Position numbers and translations under genes: made by a program. A stretch of 62,449 bases of DNA, taken from contig JAEEJK010000036.1 in NCBI GenBank assembly GCA_016281815.1, positions 1 through 62,449 on the forward strand. Direction: 5' to 3'. Under the pieces are notes generated by a model. The model was not told the origin of the DNA. It worked only from the letters and a program-made list of their open reading frames with translations, and ran no database searches. Within the stretch, counting starts at the first letter, position 1. Each line of letters starts with the position of its first letter. This document shows, one piece after another, positions 1 through 9,444 of this stretch. This DNA comes from Prevotella sp. Lineage in GTDB: Bacteria; Bacteroidota; Bacteroidia; Bacteroidales; Bacteroidaceae.

Positions 1-1050
1 ATCTCCTACCGTGCTTTCTACAAATGCACAAATCTGATCAGCATCAACTGGCCCAACAGCATAAAGAAACTTGAAGGTGATGTTTTTCTAGGCTGCACGT
101 CACTGACTGCCGCTGAACTGAGCCCAAGTCTCGAAGCGATGGATGGAGACGTGTTCAATGGATGCATCAACCTGACATCGGTCACCATCAACGACGGATG
201 TGCCGTCATTGGTGGGTCGGCATTCAGCGGATGCACAAAACTGAGGAGCATCAGCATTCCCAACAGCGTGACAACATTGGGAAGTTACGCTTTCAACGGG
301 TGCAAGGCTTTGGAGATAGCAACAATAGGAAACGGCGTAAGAATCATTGGGAGTTACGCATTCCTGAACTGCACAGCGTTGGAGTCTGTTACGATGGGTA
401 ATAAACTAACAGATGTTAGTTACCGTGCATTCTATGGATGCAACAGTCTAAGGACAATCACGGTACCTTGTCTTAGCGTTCCTGATGCAGACAATTCTGC
501 CTTCAATTACTTCGATGCCACACTCTATGTGCCTGAGGCTTCTATCAACGACTATAAGGCGCACCCTGTCTGGGGTAAGTTTGCAAAAATCCAGTCCATT
601 GTAGAGGATATCTATCTCACCATCATCCAGTCGGAGGGTGGCCGCGTGAAGATGCCTATTACAAAAGGCATCAAATATGCCATTACAATCGAGGCTGAGG
701 AAGGTTGGGCAATCAACACCGTGACCTTTAATGACGAGGATGTCACATCACAGTTGGCACAAAACGTATACAACACTCCGATCATCACTTCCAACTCCAC
801 TCTGCGAGTAGCCTATTGGACTACTTCTGGCGTACAAGCAGTTCGCTTCAATGACGTAAAAGTATATGCATACGGTGGAGACATCATCGTCAAAGGCACT
901 GAAGCCGGTGATCTCGTCAGCGTCTATAACATTGACGGCAAATTGCTGAACAGTGGTGTTTCCAGCGGCGACAACATGCGCATCCATGCTCAATCGGGCA
1001 ATACTTACATCATAAAGATTGGCAATAAGACGCTGAAAATAACCCTATAA
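1..1050 (+). CDS. BspA-type leucine-rich-repeat surface protein, 3' part
   Basis: The reading frame is open from the first base, so the start lies outside the window. The visible part holds about six BspA/LRR_5 repeats of roughly 23 residues with a recurring pattern of F-x-G-C, then L-x-x-I, then I-P-x-S-V. A non-repeat region of about 100 residues follows. The last ~75 residues (VYNIDGKLL ... YIIKIGNKTLKI) resemble the C-terminal sorting domains of type IX secretion substrates. Proteins of this family are usually secreted or surface-attached adhesins; that role is inferred here. The porU/porV genes near 12-16 kb would supply the matching secretion machinery. Confidence 0.85.
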   Translation: MSYRAFYKCTNLISINWPNSIKKLEGDVFLGCTSLTAAELSPSLEAMDGDVFNGCINLTSVTINDGCAVIGGSAFSGCTKLRSISIPNSVTTLGSYAFNGCKALEIATIGNGVRIIGSYAFLNCTALESVTMGNKLTDVSYRAFYGCNSLRTITVPCLSVPDADNSAFNYFDATLYVPEASINDYKAHPVWGKFAKIQSIVEDIYLTIIQSEGGRVKMPITKGIKYAITIEAEEGWAINTVTFNDEDVTSQLAQNVYNTPIITSNSTLRVAYWTTSGVQAVRFNDVKVYAYGGDIIVKGTEAGDLVSVYNIDGKLLNSGVSSGDNMRIHAQSGNTYIIKIGNKTLKITL

Positions 1051-1158
1051 GAGTCGGACCGTAAGAGAGGCAAAACTGTAGTAAGAAGCCTCATGAAGAA
1101 ATGATAGGAAACGATTATTAAGCACAGAGATACTGAGGTACGGAGAATTCATAAAAAA

Positions 1159-1186
1159 CTCTGTATCTTTGTGTCTCTGTGTTGAT
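1159..1186 (+). repeat. Dispersed 'ctctgt...gtgttga' repeat, copy 1
   Basis: A pyrimidine/GT-rich stretch made of variants of CTCTGT and CTTTGTG recurs near 49018-49055, 55554-55590 and 55769-55808, where it is followed by AAAAACGAAT or similar. It includes a TATCTTTG string (1164-1171) that matches the Bacteroidota -7 consensus, but no matching -33 element is at the right distance. It is better described as a dispersed repeat than as a proven promoter. Confidence 0.5.
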
Positions 1187-1215
1187 TTTATACAACGATT
1201 AAATCATACTTGTTT

Positions 1216-4200
1216 ATGAAAAAACTGTTTACCTTATTTACTATTTTTCTCACCGCCCTTTCATCAAATGCTCAAATCACGCAAAACAACCTCTTCGGAG
1301 ACTTGAACAAAGATGGGAAAGTCACCGTCTCAGATGTGATGATGTTGGTGAATATTGTGATGAATGGTCAAAAAAACTTGTCGTTAAATGCTGAGAATGT
1401 TTCCGTGACCATCGACAAATCTTATACTGTTACCATTATATCAGGATATGGGAAATACACAGCCGTCAGTTCTGACGAGAGTATTGCTGAGGTCTCACTG
1501 GAAGGTTCGACTATAACCATCACAGGTAAAGCCGCAGGAACAGTTGTCGTGACAGTCACAGACCAAATCACTGATTCCTGCATGGAAATCAACGTGACAG
1601 TCACAGAGGACATCATACCATATCTCGCCTGTCCCGACGACCATCATCCACACATGATTGACCTTGGTCTGCCCTCAGGCACAAAATGGGCTTGCTGCAA
1701 TGTCGACACAGACCATCCGGAGAACCAAAGCCCCACCAACTATGGCGGCTACTACGCCTGGGGAGAGACGGAGACAAAGTCCACCTACAAATGGTCCACC
1801 TATATCCATTGCAACGGCACAGATGACACCTGCCACGACCTCGGCAGTGACATTGCCGGCACTCAATACGACGTGGCCCACGTGAAATGGGGCGACTCCT
1901 GGCAGATGCCGACAAGAGACCAGATAAGTGAGTTGCTAAATAACACCACATTCACATGGACATCCAAGAACGATGTCATTGGTATCCAGTTTACCAGTGT
2001 TAATGGTGGCAGCATCTTTATGCCCGCTGCAGGTTACCGTAACGATTCTGCCCTTGGCAATAAAGGTTTGAACGGCAACTATTGGTCGTCGTCACAACTC
2101 CCGTCGAACTTGAGCATCGCCTACGACCTCGACTTCGGTTCGGGTAGCGCGTACATTTACGACGACGGTTTTCGCAACTTCGGTCAAAGCGTCCGCCCGG
2201 TGGTCAGTTCATCAATCGTGGCTAATCTTCATATATCATCTGCCACATTGAGCATCTTTGTAGGGGATGTGGAATCGGTGGAAATCACCTCCGGCAGTGG
2301 CAGTTATGCTGTTGAGAGCAGTGATGAGAGTGTCGCAACCGCCACCATTCAGAACAATATCATTACAGTAGGGGCAGTAACTGCCGGAACAGCCACCATC
2401 ACCGTTACAGACACACAATCTTCACAAACAGCCACGATTTCTGTGACAGTGAGTGGTAATTTGGTGATAAATGGTAACTGCGAGAGCGATAACGTTACTT
2501 GCCTATGGGGGCGTGATGGAGGTGTTTACAATTTTGAGAACGGTGTCTATACGCACTTTGTTGAAGATGGAGGATTCAATGGCTCCCGAGGCATCAGAGT
2601 GCAATCCCTCGCCAATGCTCAAAATGACTACGACACTCAGTTTTTTGTCTATACTCCCAACCATGTATGGAAGGAGGGTGAAAAATACCGATTCAAGATG
2701 AAATATCGTGCTGAAAAAACTGCGAATGCCAACATAAATGCATATAAAGATCCTACTTCATACCTTTGCTATAGGACGTTAACAGGAAACATTGTTTTTC
2801 AAACGGAGTGGCAGGAGTATGAATACGAGGGAACGATCACTTCCGAAGAGAATGGAATGCAGACCATCGGCTTCATGCTTAATGTTTCAAAAGAAGCGAA
2901 CAATTACTACTTTGACGATATCTATTGGGAATTTTTGGGACCCTATATCCTATTCTCATCAAACAATGTGTATTTAACTTTGGGAGAGGAGACCACAGTG
3001 GAAATCACTTCTGGTAACGGCAGTTACACTGTATCAAGCAGCAATGAGGATATAGCCACCGCAGTGATAGATGGAAATTCGGTGAAAATCACAGCTATTA
3101 GTGAAGGCGATGCTGTCATCACCGTGACTGATGTGTTCACAGGTAAGACAAACTGCATTAAAGTGACAGCGCGTACTTCGTTTGACAGTTTGGTGGTGAA
3201 TGGCGACTGCGAGAGCAACGATGTGAGTTGTCTACGGAGTAATGATAGGGCAAACATGCTTTTCATGGAAGATGTGGGTGTTAACGGATCCAGATGCATC
3301 AGGGTACAGTCTATCGACAATGCTCAATATGACTGGGAAACTCAGTTTTTTGTCTATACTCCCAACCACGTATGGAAGACAGGCGAGCATTACCGATTTA
3401 AGATGATGTATCGCGCAGACAAACCCGCAACAATCTCTACACAATCACACGGGAAACCAGGAGAATACCTACACTTTGAGATGTTTGGTAATCTGCAAGC
3501 CGAATTGGATTGGCAGGAATTTGAATTTGAAGGTGAAATCTCTTCCGAGCAGGATGGCATGCAGACGATAACTTTTTTGCTCAATGTATCAAAAGAAGCA
3601 AACAATTACTATTTCGATGACATCTCTTGGGTACTGATGGATACAGAAATTCCTCTTGCTCCTTTGCAGCTTTCACAAAACAGCATCACTACTATAGAGG
3701 GGGAGAATACCTCCGTTATCATCACTTCCGGCAATGGTAACTATAGAGTATCAAGCAGTGATGAGAATGTGGTTACTGTAATGATAGATGGCAGTTCGGT
3801 AATAATCGCTGCCGTTGGTGATGGTACTGCCACTATTACTGTGACAGATACTCAGACAGGACAAACTGCCAATATCTCTGTGACGGTGGCAGCATCTTCT
3901 GTTTCTCTTTGTCCCGACGACCATCATCCACACATGATAGACCTTGGCCTTCCCTCCGGCACGTTGTGGGCATGCTGTAATGTGGACACGGAACATCCTG
4001 AGAACCAAAAGCCAGAAAACGATGGCGGCTACTATGCATGGGGTGATACAGAAGAAAAAAGTGTGTATGATTGGGACAATTATGGCTATGACTTTATAGG
4101 TAATGACCCCATTATTAGAACAATGTTCGATGTGGCTCATGTTAAATGGGGTGGTGCGTGGCAGATGCCGACCTATGATCACTTCGAGGAGTTGTTGAAT

Positions 4201-4506
4201 AAATGCACTCATCAATGGACAACACTCAATGGCATTGAAGGTTTCAAATTCTCCGGCTCTAATGGAGTTGGTATCTTTCTTCCCGCTGCAGGAGGCATTA
4301 GTGGTTATAATTACTTTGATTTTAGACAAGGGTGTATTTATTGGTCTGGCACTCTGTCTAATGAGTGGGGAGAAGGTGTCGAACCTGATGTAACTGATGC
4401 AAAATGTCTTTACTTAAGAAATGGTGATCCTCCATTACCAATATTAAGTCGCAGCGAAGGCCTTTCAGTACGGCCTGTTATTACTAGAGATGCACCTTTA
4501 GATTAA
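1216..4506 (+). CDS. Exported mosaic protein: dockerin-like, Big2-type and Fib_succ_major domains
   Basis: The ATG at 1216 gives a clean signal peptide (MKKLFTLFTIFLTALSSNAQ); the TTG two codons upstream is less likely. In order: a dockerin-like calcium loop with helix (residues ~28-51, GDLNKDGKVTVSDV); repeated Ig-like Big2-type domains (T-x-T-x-G-x-Y, then A-T-I-T-V-T-D); a Fib_succ_major paralogous domain (HMIDLGLPSGTKWACCNV ... SVRPV); two carbohydrate-binding-like beta-sandwich modules starting NGDCES or NGNCES; and a second Fib_succ_major domain at the C-terminus. The two sandwich modules and the two Fib_succ domains are clear internal duplications. A cell-surface or secreted binding role is inferred. 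No catalytic domain is recognised. Confidence 0.8.
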   Translation: MKKLFTLFTIFLTALSSNAQITQNNLFGDLNKDGKVTVSDVMMLVNIVMNGQKNLSLNAENVSVTIDKSYTVTIISGYGKYTAVSSDESIAEVSLEGSTITITGKAAGTVVVTVTDQITDSCMEINVTVTEDIIPYLACPDDHHPHMIDLGLPSGTKWACCNVDTDHPENQSPTNYGGYYAWGETETKSTYKWSTYIHCNGTDDTCHDLGSDIAGTQYDVAHVKWGDSWQMPTRDQISELLNNTTFTWTSKNDVIGIQFTSVNGGSIFMPAAGYRNDSALGNKGLNGNYWSSSQLPSNLSIAYDLDFGSGSAYIYDDGFRNFGQSVRPVVSSSIVANLHISSATLSIFVGDVESVEITSGSGSYAVESSDESVATATIQNNIITVGAVTAGTATITVTDTQSSQTATISVTVSGNLVINGNCESDNVTCLWGRDGGVYNFENGVYTHFVEDGGFNGSRGIRVQSLANAQNDYDTQFFVYTPNHVWKEGEKYRFKMKYRAEKTANANINAYKDPTSYLCYRTLTGNIVFQTEWQEYEYEGTITSEENGMQTIGFMLNVSKEANNYYFDDIYWEFLGPYILFSSNNVYLTLGEETTVEITSGNGSYTVSSSNEDIATAVIDGNSVKITAISEGDAVITVTDVFTGKTNCIKVTARTSFDSLVVNGDCESNDVSCLRSNDRANMLFMEDVGVNGSRCIRVQSIDNAQYDWETQFFVYTPNHVWKTGEHYRFKMMYRADKPATISTQSHGKPGEYLHFEMFGNLQAELDWQEFEFEGEISSEQDGMQTITFLLNVSKEANNYYFDDISWVLMDTEIPLAPLQLSQNSITTIEGENTSVIITSGNGNYRVSSSDENVVTVMIDGSSVIIAAVGDGTATITVTDTQTGQTANISVTVAASSVSLCPDDHHPHMIDLGLPSGTLWACCNVDTEHPENQKPENDGGYYAWGDTEEKSVYDWDNYGYDFIGNDPIIRTMFDVAHVKWGGAWQMPTYDHFEELLNKCTHQWTTLNGIEGFKFSGSNGVGIFLPAAGGISGYNYFDFRQGCIYWSGTLSNEWGEGVEPDVTDAKCLYLRNGDPPLPILSRSEGLSVRPVITRDAPLD

Positions 4507-4533
4507 GCAATTCTACCTGCATTACATTATCCC

Positions 4534-6492
4534 TCACAGAGGTGCTGTGAGAGTGACGGTGGTGCCCTGCTCATTGGAGTCAATGCGCAGGTTGCCACCG
4601 ATGCTTTTGGCTCGGTCGCTGACAGAACGCAAGCCTATGCCATCGTGGCTGACGGTCCTTGCCACAGTTTCTCCTCTGTCATCATTACTTGGCTGACACC
4701 CATTGTCGCTCACACTAAGGGTCACCTCACGCCGGTCGCAACGGACATCCACCTGAGCGAGCGTAGCAGAGGCATGCGAGAGGATGTTGCCCACCGCCTC
4801 TTGCGTGATACGGTATAGTTCGTATGCAATGTGCTTGGGCAGCACGGAAAAGTCGCCTTGGGAAGAAAAACGCACATCGACTGACGGCGACTTGATATGC
4901 TGCAGATAATAACGGAGAATCTCGTCGAGTGTAGCCTTGTCAAACTGCGGCGGCATCAATTCGTGGGAGATATGGCGCAGCGTGTCACGCAACTGGCTGA
5001 TTCTCTGCGCCACCTCCTTTGGCTCCGCTTTCTGCGTGTTGATGACCATGCCAATGCCCAGAAGTTCATTGCAGGCACCGTCATGCAGTTCACGGGCAAA
5101 ACGTGCCCGTTCTCTCTCAAGTCCCTCTACATAACGCTGAGCCAGCGACTGCTCCTTGCGTTTTCGCTGCCAATAGACGTATACGGCAGCCAACAACGCG
5201 AGAATGACCAGACCCGTGGCGAGGATTACAGCAAAAAGTTGTCGTTGCGCCACTGCTTTGTTGAGACGGGCAATCTCTGTTTCACGCTCCTGTGCCTTGA
5301 GTTGCTCTGAAAGTTCGGTAATCTGCCGCTGAGCGTCCAACCCCTTCAGCGAATCAGCGGTCTCGACAGACCTCAGGGTGAGATCATACGCTTGATGGTA
5401 GTTGCCCATGCCAGCCATGCAACCGGCTTTCTGCCTGAGAAAAGCATCACGCGGGTAGGTGCCGTTGTTCAATGCTGCAGTGTCAACCTGCTCCAAAAGC
5501 TGGAGGGCTGCGGCATAATCGCCCTTTCCGATATTGATGTCAGTCATCACCTCTATCAGTCCTGATGCCTGTATGCCAGCCTTTGGCATTTGCCTGATGA
5601 ACTGCTCGCTCATGTCAAGATATTTGCCAATCCTGGATTTGTCACCCTGTTGCACACTTGCCTGCAGCAGATAGGTCAGCGTCTTGGTCTTCAATACAGC
5701 ATTGTCAATGCCCTTGACCTTGAGCCACAAATCCTCAAGCAGATGAATGCCTTTCTGAGAATCACCTTTTCTGTTCCAAATCACGCCCTCATTGGCACGT
5801 GCATTCATGGCTTCCTCCTCATTACCAGCCCTGACTGCAGCCTCATAGGCCTTATGACAGGCCACCAGTCCCTCATCAAAACGCTTCAGTTCGGCAAAAA
5901 ATATACACAGGCTGTTGTACAAGAATGCCAATTCCTCGTCATCACCCACCTGCTGTGCTGCTCTGATACCCTCCTCAAAGAAGTAACGTGCAGAGTCGGA
6001 CATCCCCAAACGGCGACATGCGATAGCGGCATTTCCACAGCCTAACGCCTTGTCCTCTCCCTGATAAGCCGAACCAAATTCCTGTATAGCCCTTCTCACA
6101 TGATGCACCCCCAAGCGCAAATCGCCTTTGATGATATAAATGGAGCCTTTCTCACCGAGGAGAGCGGCACGCATGCTGTCGCCCACATGCAGAGTAAGAG
6201 CCTTGTCCACATAACTCATGGCGGTATCAGTAAGCAGTTCATTGGTCCTGACCTGCGCAAGGGCAAGCCATGAGGCAGCCATTCCTTCTTCGTTGTCCTC
6301 TTTCTGATAAGCGGTGAGAGCATCTTGCAGCAAATGGCAAACCTTGTCGGCATCACCTTCCTCAAAAGCGGCCTCCGCCTGTGCGAAGAGCGTGTCACCA
6401 TCACTCTTTTTCAGAGATGATTTTTGGCATGAAGATACCATCAGCATGCCTATCAGAATGACAAGAAATATATGACGTGAATACTGTCGCAT
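4534..6492 (-). CDS. TPR-containing lipoprotein sensor histidine kinase (HisKA_3 type)
   Basis: The predicted start at 6492 (MRQYSRHIFLVILIGMLMVSSC) gives a short n-region and a lipobox-like Cys. A longer start at 6531 would overlap the upstream stop as ATGA and cannot be excluded. The protein has several TPR-like repeats over roughly 400 residues, one transmembrane helix (VAQRQLFAVILATGLVILAL), then a cytoplasmic HisKA_3 motif (FARELHDGACNELLGIG, phospho-His about residue 470) and a HATPase domain ending DNGCQPSN and GIGLRSVSDRA. Such kinases phosphorylate LuxR-type regulators. The regulator starting at 7662, transcribed divergently, is the obvious partner. It forms an operon with the Fib_succ_major protein upstream. 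Confidence 0.88.
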   Translation of the reverse strand: MRQYSRHIFLVILIGMLMVSSCQKSSLKKSDGDTLFAQAEAAFEEGDADKVCHLLQDALTAYQKEDNEEGMAASWLALAQVRTNELLTDTAMSYVDKALTLHVGDSMRAALLGEKGSIYIIKGDLRLGVHHVRRAIQEFGSAYQGEDKALGCGNAAIACRRLGMSDSARYFFEEGIRAAQQVGDDEELAFLYNSLCIFFAELKRFDEGLVACHKAYEAAVRAGNEEEAMNARANEGVIWNRKGDSQKGIHLLEDLWLKVKGIDNAVLKTKTLTYLLQASVQQGDKSRIGKYLDMSEQFIRQMPKAGIQASGLIEVMTDINIGKGDYAAALQLLEQVDTAALNNGTYPRDAFLRQKAGCMAGMGNYHQAYDLTLRSVETADSLKGLDAQRQITELSEQLKAQERETEIARLNKAVAQRQLFAVILATGLVILALLAAVYVYWQRKRKEQSLAQRYVEGLERERARFARELHDGACNELLGIGMVINTQKAEPKEVAQRISQLRDTLRHISHELMPPQFDKATLDEILRYYLQHIKSPSVDVRFSSQGDFSVLPKHIAYELYRITQEAVGNILSHASATLAQVDVRCDRREVTLSVSDNGCQPSNDDRGETVARTVSHDGIGLRSVSDRAKSIGGNLRIDSNEQGTTVTLTAPL

Positions 6493-6527
6493 AGTATGGT
6501 ATTTAAATAGTTGAAAGGCTGAGATAA

Positions 6528-7391
6528 TCATTGATTCACAGGTCTGACGGTCTTGCCCGAAAATCTCTCATTGTAAACCACATTGAAAAAGTAATCGTTG
6601 AACAGCGAGACTCCAGTGAAAAAATAAGCGTATCGGAATTTGAAAGGATCACCATACAAGGTAGAGGTCCAACTGTTGACCACATCATGATAGGTAGTTT
6701 TGATCTTCCATCCGGCTGCAGGCATGAATATGGAGTTGCCATTTGGACCCGTAAAAAGCCATCCTGAAATGCCATGGTAATCTGTCTGCAGGATCTCACA
6801 GTTGTTCGACAATTCCAAATAGTCATCTCTCGAAGGCATGCGCCACGTCCCACCCCATTTCACATGAGCCACATCATTCCCCGTTCCTCCGATATCATCC
6901 CCAAGAGATTCGCAGACATAATCCTTATCATCGGCAATGTACGTGGAGTAGGAATAATTGTCCCAAGTATAACTGTCTTTCTCAACGGTCTCTCCCCATG
7001 CAAAATAGCCGCCGAACCCCTCGGGCACATCCGCCCCCACATTGCAGCACGCCCATTTCCTCCCACTGGGCAAACCCAAGTCGATGGCATGAGGGTGATG
7101 GGCATCGGGACAGAATGATGGCAATGTAAGCACCTTCATACTGTCGATATCAGCGATGTTGATGTATGTACGAGCATCTTTGGTGTGCAGGATGACAGCA
7201 ACCCTCTGCTCATGCAACTGGTTGTCTGTGTCATAACATGACCAAGTGATGCTGTCTATTCCCGAGGATGCAAAATAGTCCTCTTTGCCATTGCTGCGAT
7301 AGATGACGAGCGATTGTTCCGTAGACTGTGCCCTCAATACAATTGGAAATGTCGAAAGCAGTGATAAAGAAAAAAACAGGAATTTATACAT
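6528..7391 (-). CDS. Exported Fib_succ_major paralogous-domain protein
   Basis: The start at 7391 (MYKFLFFSLSLLSTFPIVLRAQ) gives a signal peptide. The first ~80 mature residues are a small domain (SLVIYRSNGKEDYFASSGIDSITW) often found before this family in Bacteroidota. The rest is a Fib_succ_major domain with the landmarks HAIDLGLPSGRKWACCNVGA, YFAWGET, VAHVKWGGTWRMP and KTVRPV. The same domain occurs twice in the 1216-4506 protein. Function is unknown; a surface location is inferred. The stop lies within a few bases of the alternative kinase start, so this protein and the sensor kinase are probably made from one transcript. Confidence 0.8.
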   Translation of the reverse strand: MYKFLFFSLSLLSTFPIVLRAQSTEQSLVIYRSNGKEDYFASSGIDSITWSCYDTDNQLHEQRVAVILHTKDARTYINIADIDSMKVLTLPSFCPDAHHPHAIDLGLPSGRKWACCNVGADVPEGFGGYFAWGETVEKDSYTWDNYSYSTYIADDKDYVCESLGDDIGGTGNDVAHVKWGGTWRMPSRDDYLELSNNCEILQTDYHGISGWLFTGPNGNSIFMPAAGWKIKTTYHDVVNSWTSTLYGDPFKFRYAYFFTGVSLFNDYFFNVVYNERFSGKTVRPVNQ

Positions 7392-7627
7392 AAGGTGTCT
7401 GAATGATGGCAAAACATGTTTGTGAATCACCAAGAGTTGGTTTCATGCCGCGAATATACAACATTTTTCGCAACCGCCCAAACATGGCCTTCGAGTTTTC
7501 AGGCAATTCCTGCCACAACTTATTATTTCATCACTCCACCGGTCTCACAGACTACGGAATACCGTAGTTTTCAACATCCACATAATAAATTTTGCGGCGA
7601 ATTTGTCAGTAATATGGGAAAAATCTA

Positions 7628-7635
7628 TAAATTTG
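7628..7635 (+). promoter_or_regulatory. Candidate -7 element for the LuxR-type regulator
   Basis: TAAATTTG matches the Bacteroidota -7 consensus TAnnTTTG, 26 bases before the predicted ATG at 7662. A TTTG at 7601-7604 is a possible -33 element, but the spacing of 23 is longer than the usual 19-20. Confidence 0.4.
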
Positions 7636-7661
7636 AAGTGCGATTGCATTTATATACAACC

Positions 7662-8282
7662 ATGACCCATACTACAGTCAACGTATTAGTAATAGAAGAC
7701 CACGCCGTGGTGCAGTTAGGTATCAGCACATTGCTTTCCACATGCAACACCATCGGCCTCATCGACAGAGCCTCATCCGGCACAGAGGCCATCAGCAAAT
7801 TTCTTGACACCCACTTTGATGTCGTGCTGATTGACATAGAATTGCCTGACATGTCTGGATTTGAACTGCTGGCCCGTCTGCGAAAACATCTCCCTACGGT
7901 GAAAGTGCTTTTTTATTCAATGCACGACGAGTTTTGGATTGTCAGGCAGATGTTCAGAAGCGAGGCCGACGGTATCGTGATGAAGAGCGACCGTCTTGAC
8001 GAATTGCGCACAGCCATGGAAACTATCCTCAGCGGTGAAAAATACTTCAGCAAGGAGTATGAGCAGTTTTTGAAAGAATATGAACAGCAAGAGGAACTTT
8101 CCCCTCAGGAAATCAATGTGCTGAGACTTATCTCTGAAGGCCTCACCTCACAACAGATAGCAACCCGATTGTATGTGTCTCTCAACACCATTGAATTTCA
8201 CCGTCGGCGTATCATGCGCAAATTGGCGGCTACCAATATGGCAGACCTGATCAAAAAAGCCATTGAGAAAGGATATCTTTGA
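7662..8282 (+). CDS. NarL/LuxR-family response regulator
   Basis: The start at 7662 (MTHTTVNVLVIEDHAVVQLG) puts the receiver domain at the N-terminus and lies just after a -7-like element. The upstream in-frame extension has no domain character. The receiver domain has the acidic pair E12/D13 and the phospho-acceptor D58 in VVLIDIELPDMSG. A LuxR-type helix-turn-helix fills the C-terminus (LSPQEINVLRLISEGLTS, then VSLNTIEFHRRRIMRKL). At 206 aa it is the usual family length. It is transcribed away from the TPR histidine kinase at 4534-6492, its likely kinase. Targets are not visible from the sequence. Confidence 0.92.
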   Translation: MTHTTVNVLVIEDHAVVQLGISTLLSTCNTIGLIDRASSGTEAISKFLDTHFDVVLIDIELPDMSGFELLARLRKHLPTVKVLFYSMHDEFWIVRQMFRSEADGIVMKSDRLDELRTAMETILSGEKYFSKEYEQFLKEYEQQEELSPQEINVLRLISEGLTSQQIATRLYVSLNTIEFHRRRIMRKLAATNMADLIKKAIEKGYL

Positions 8283-8283
8283 A

Positions 8284-8300
8284 ATTGAGTTTTTTCTCAA
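8284..8300 (+). terminator. Weak hairpin after the response regulator
   Basis: TTGAG, six T, CTCAA forms a small stem with a T-rich loop directly after the regulator stop codon. It has no long T tract after the stem, so a terminator role is tentative. Confidence 0.35.
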
Positions 8301-8389
8301 ATTATGCAAAAAAATGCGTTGTTATCGCACACAACGATTGATTTATATCAAGAAAAGGGTATTTTTATAGAGAAATGAGGTAGAAAATA

Positions 8390-8420
8390 TTGCATGAAGC
8401 GGATTTTCATATTACCTTTG
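8390..8420 (+). promoter_or_regulatory. Strong Bacteroidota promoter for the candidate noncoding RNA
   Basis: TTG at 8390-8392 and TACCTTTG at 8413-8420 are separated by 20 bases, matching the -33/-7 architecture of the major sigma factor. Transcription should begin near 8427. No protein-coding gene of credible size follows on this strand before the terminator at 8605-8644. Confidence 0.7.
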
Positions 8421-8426
8421 CATTGT

Positions 8427-8644
8427 CAAAATGATTGAGGCAACTCAATTATCATGGTTAATAGATTGTTTAGGTTAGTAGTAATAGATTTAGGTTTTTA
8501 GTTATTAGGTTTAAGGTATTAAAGTAGATTGTTTAATTGGACAACAAAGGTCGCCGTGAGGCTCCCTTTGATTTCGAAAAGGATTTTTAGTTAAACATAG
8601 GCTTGTACGCTGCGGCTCGTTGATGAGTTGCAGCGTACTTTTTT
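8427..8644 (+). ncRNA. Candidate standalone small RNA, about 215 nt
   Basis: The interval runs from a canonical promoter to a strong intrinsic terminator and contains no credible gene. It has three hairpins. The first (8431-8455) pairs ATGATTGAG with CTCAATTATCAT across a GCAA tetraloop. The second (8545-8570) is CAAAGG/CCTTTG enclosing GCC-GTGA-GGC. The third is the terminator. An AT-rich unstructured stretch lies between the first two. A 15-codon frame (8454-8501, MVNRLFRLVVIDLGF) starts inside the first hairpin and may be chance or a leader peptide. The next gene is convergent, so this is not an obvious 5' leader. No known RNA family was recognised. Confidence 0.6.
8605..8644 (+). terminator. 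Intrinsic terminator of the candidate RNA
   Basis: A 14-bp stem (GTACGCTGCGGCTC with GAGTTGCAGCGTAC, two G-U pairs) with a six-base loop is followed by six T residues. Confidence 0.85.
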
Positions 8645-8716
8645 ACAGGAGTATTGTATCAACTCCCTAACGACGGGTCAGCGGATAAACGGGTCAGCGG
8701 ACCAAACAATCACACC

Positions 8717-9364
8717 CTAACTTTTCATCTTGGTGCAGCGCGAGCAGATAAAGTTGTAAACGAAGTCGAAATCCTCGTCTGTCACATAGACTTGGTTTTT
8801 CTCCAGCAGTTCGTTGACCTTGATGAGGTTTCTGCTGCGGCATGCCTTGACGTTCCTGACATTTTCAAACGAGGAATAACTGGATGTTTTCGTCGCGCTG
8901 TTGAGACCGGCACCAATTGTGGTGAGGTTGCCCGCTTTCAGTCCTGCGAGGACGGTAAACCATCCCATCGCTTGTGCCTTCTTTATCTGTGACTTGAGTT
9001 GACGGTGGAGCACGCCCTGCTCATCCATCTCGAAGAGCACAATGTATTTCCCACCATAACTGGCTGCCACCAATAAGTAGGCCAGGATAATGAGCACCAC
9101 GAAGAGCGCAACGATGAGGAGCATCATTTTGGTGTCAAACCATATTGTGTCCCATCCCTCTCCGCGGCACAAGTCGGAGATGGTCATAATAGCCCACCCT
9201 GTCAGAAGGATGTATCCGAAGACTTTAAACACCACAAAGATGATGGATGGGTTCTTATACATATTGAGTTCGTAAATCCATCGGTACTTTCCATCCTTGC
9301 AAAGATGAATACGGTCGGTGAGCGCCTGATCCTCTTGCGACAAATTTGTGACTGACTTTTTCAT
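8717..9364 (-). CDS. Hypothetical membrane protein with two transmembrane helices
   Basis: The 215-residue protein has a hydrophilic N-terminus and two strong transmembrane segments (about 40-62 and 79-102) joined by a short loop. A soluble C-terminal half follows, with a region around residues 105-185 (KYIVLFEMDEQGVLHRQLK ... YSSFENVRNV) that could be a small beta-rich domain. I do not recognise a family. There is no signal peptide and no operon partner: the sulfatase gene is upstream on the same strand with an 80-bp gap. A membrane location is the only supported inference. Confidence 0.7.
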   Translation of the reverse strand: MKKSVTNLSQEDQALTDRIHLCKDGKYRWIYELNMYKNPSIIFVVFKVFGYILLTGWAIMTISDLCRGEGWDTIWFDTKMMLLIVALFVVLIILAYLLVAASYGGKYIVLFEMDEQGVLHRQLKSQIKKAQAMGWFTVLAGLKAGNLTTIGAGLNSATKTSSYSSFENVRNVKACRSRNLIKVNELLEKNQVYVTDEDFDFVYNFICSRCTKMKS

Positions 9365-9444
9365 ATCATGCTACAAGTTTTTCTATATTGATCATTTCGA
9401 TTATTGAGGTAATTAATTCAAGTTCCGCAAATTGAAAATTACTA

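Noticed and set aside
8454..8501. 15-codon frame in the candidate RNA as a confirmed leader peptide
   Set aside because: Too short and without codon evidence; kept only as a possibility in the RNA entry.
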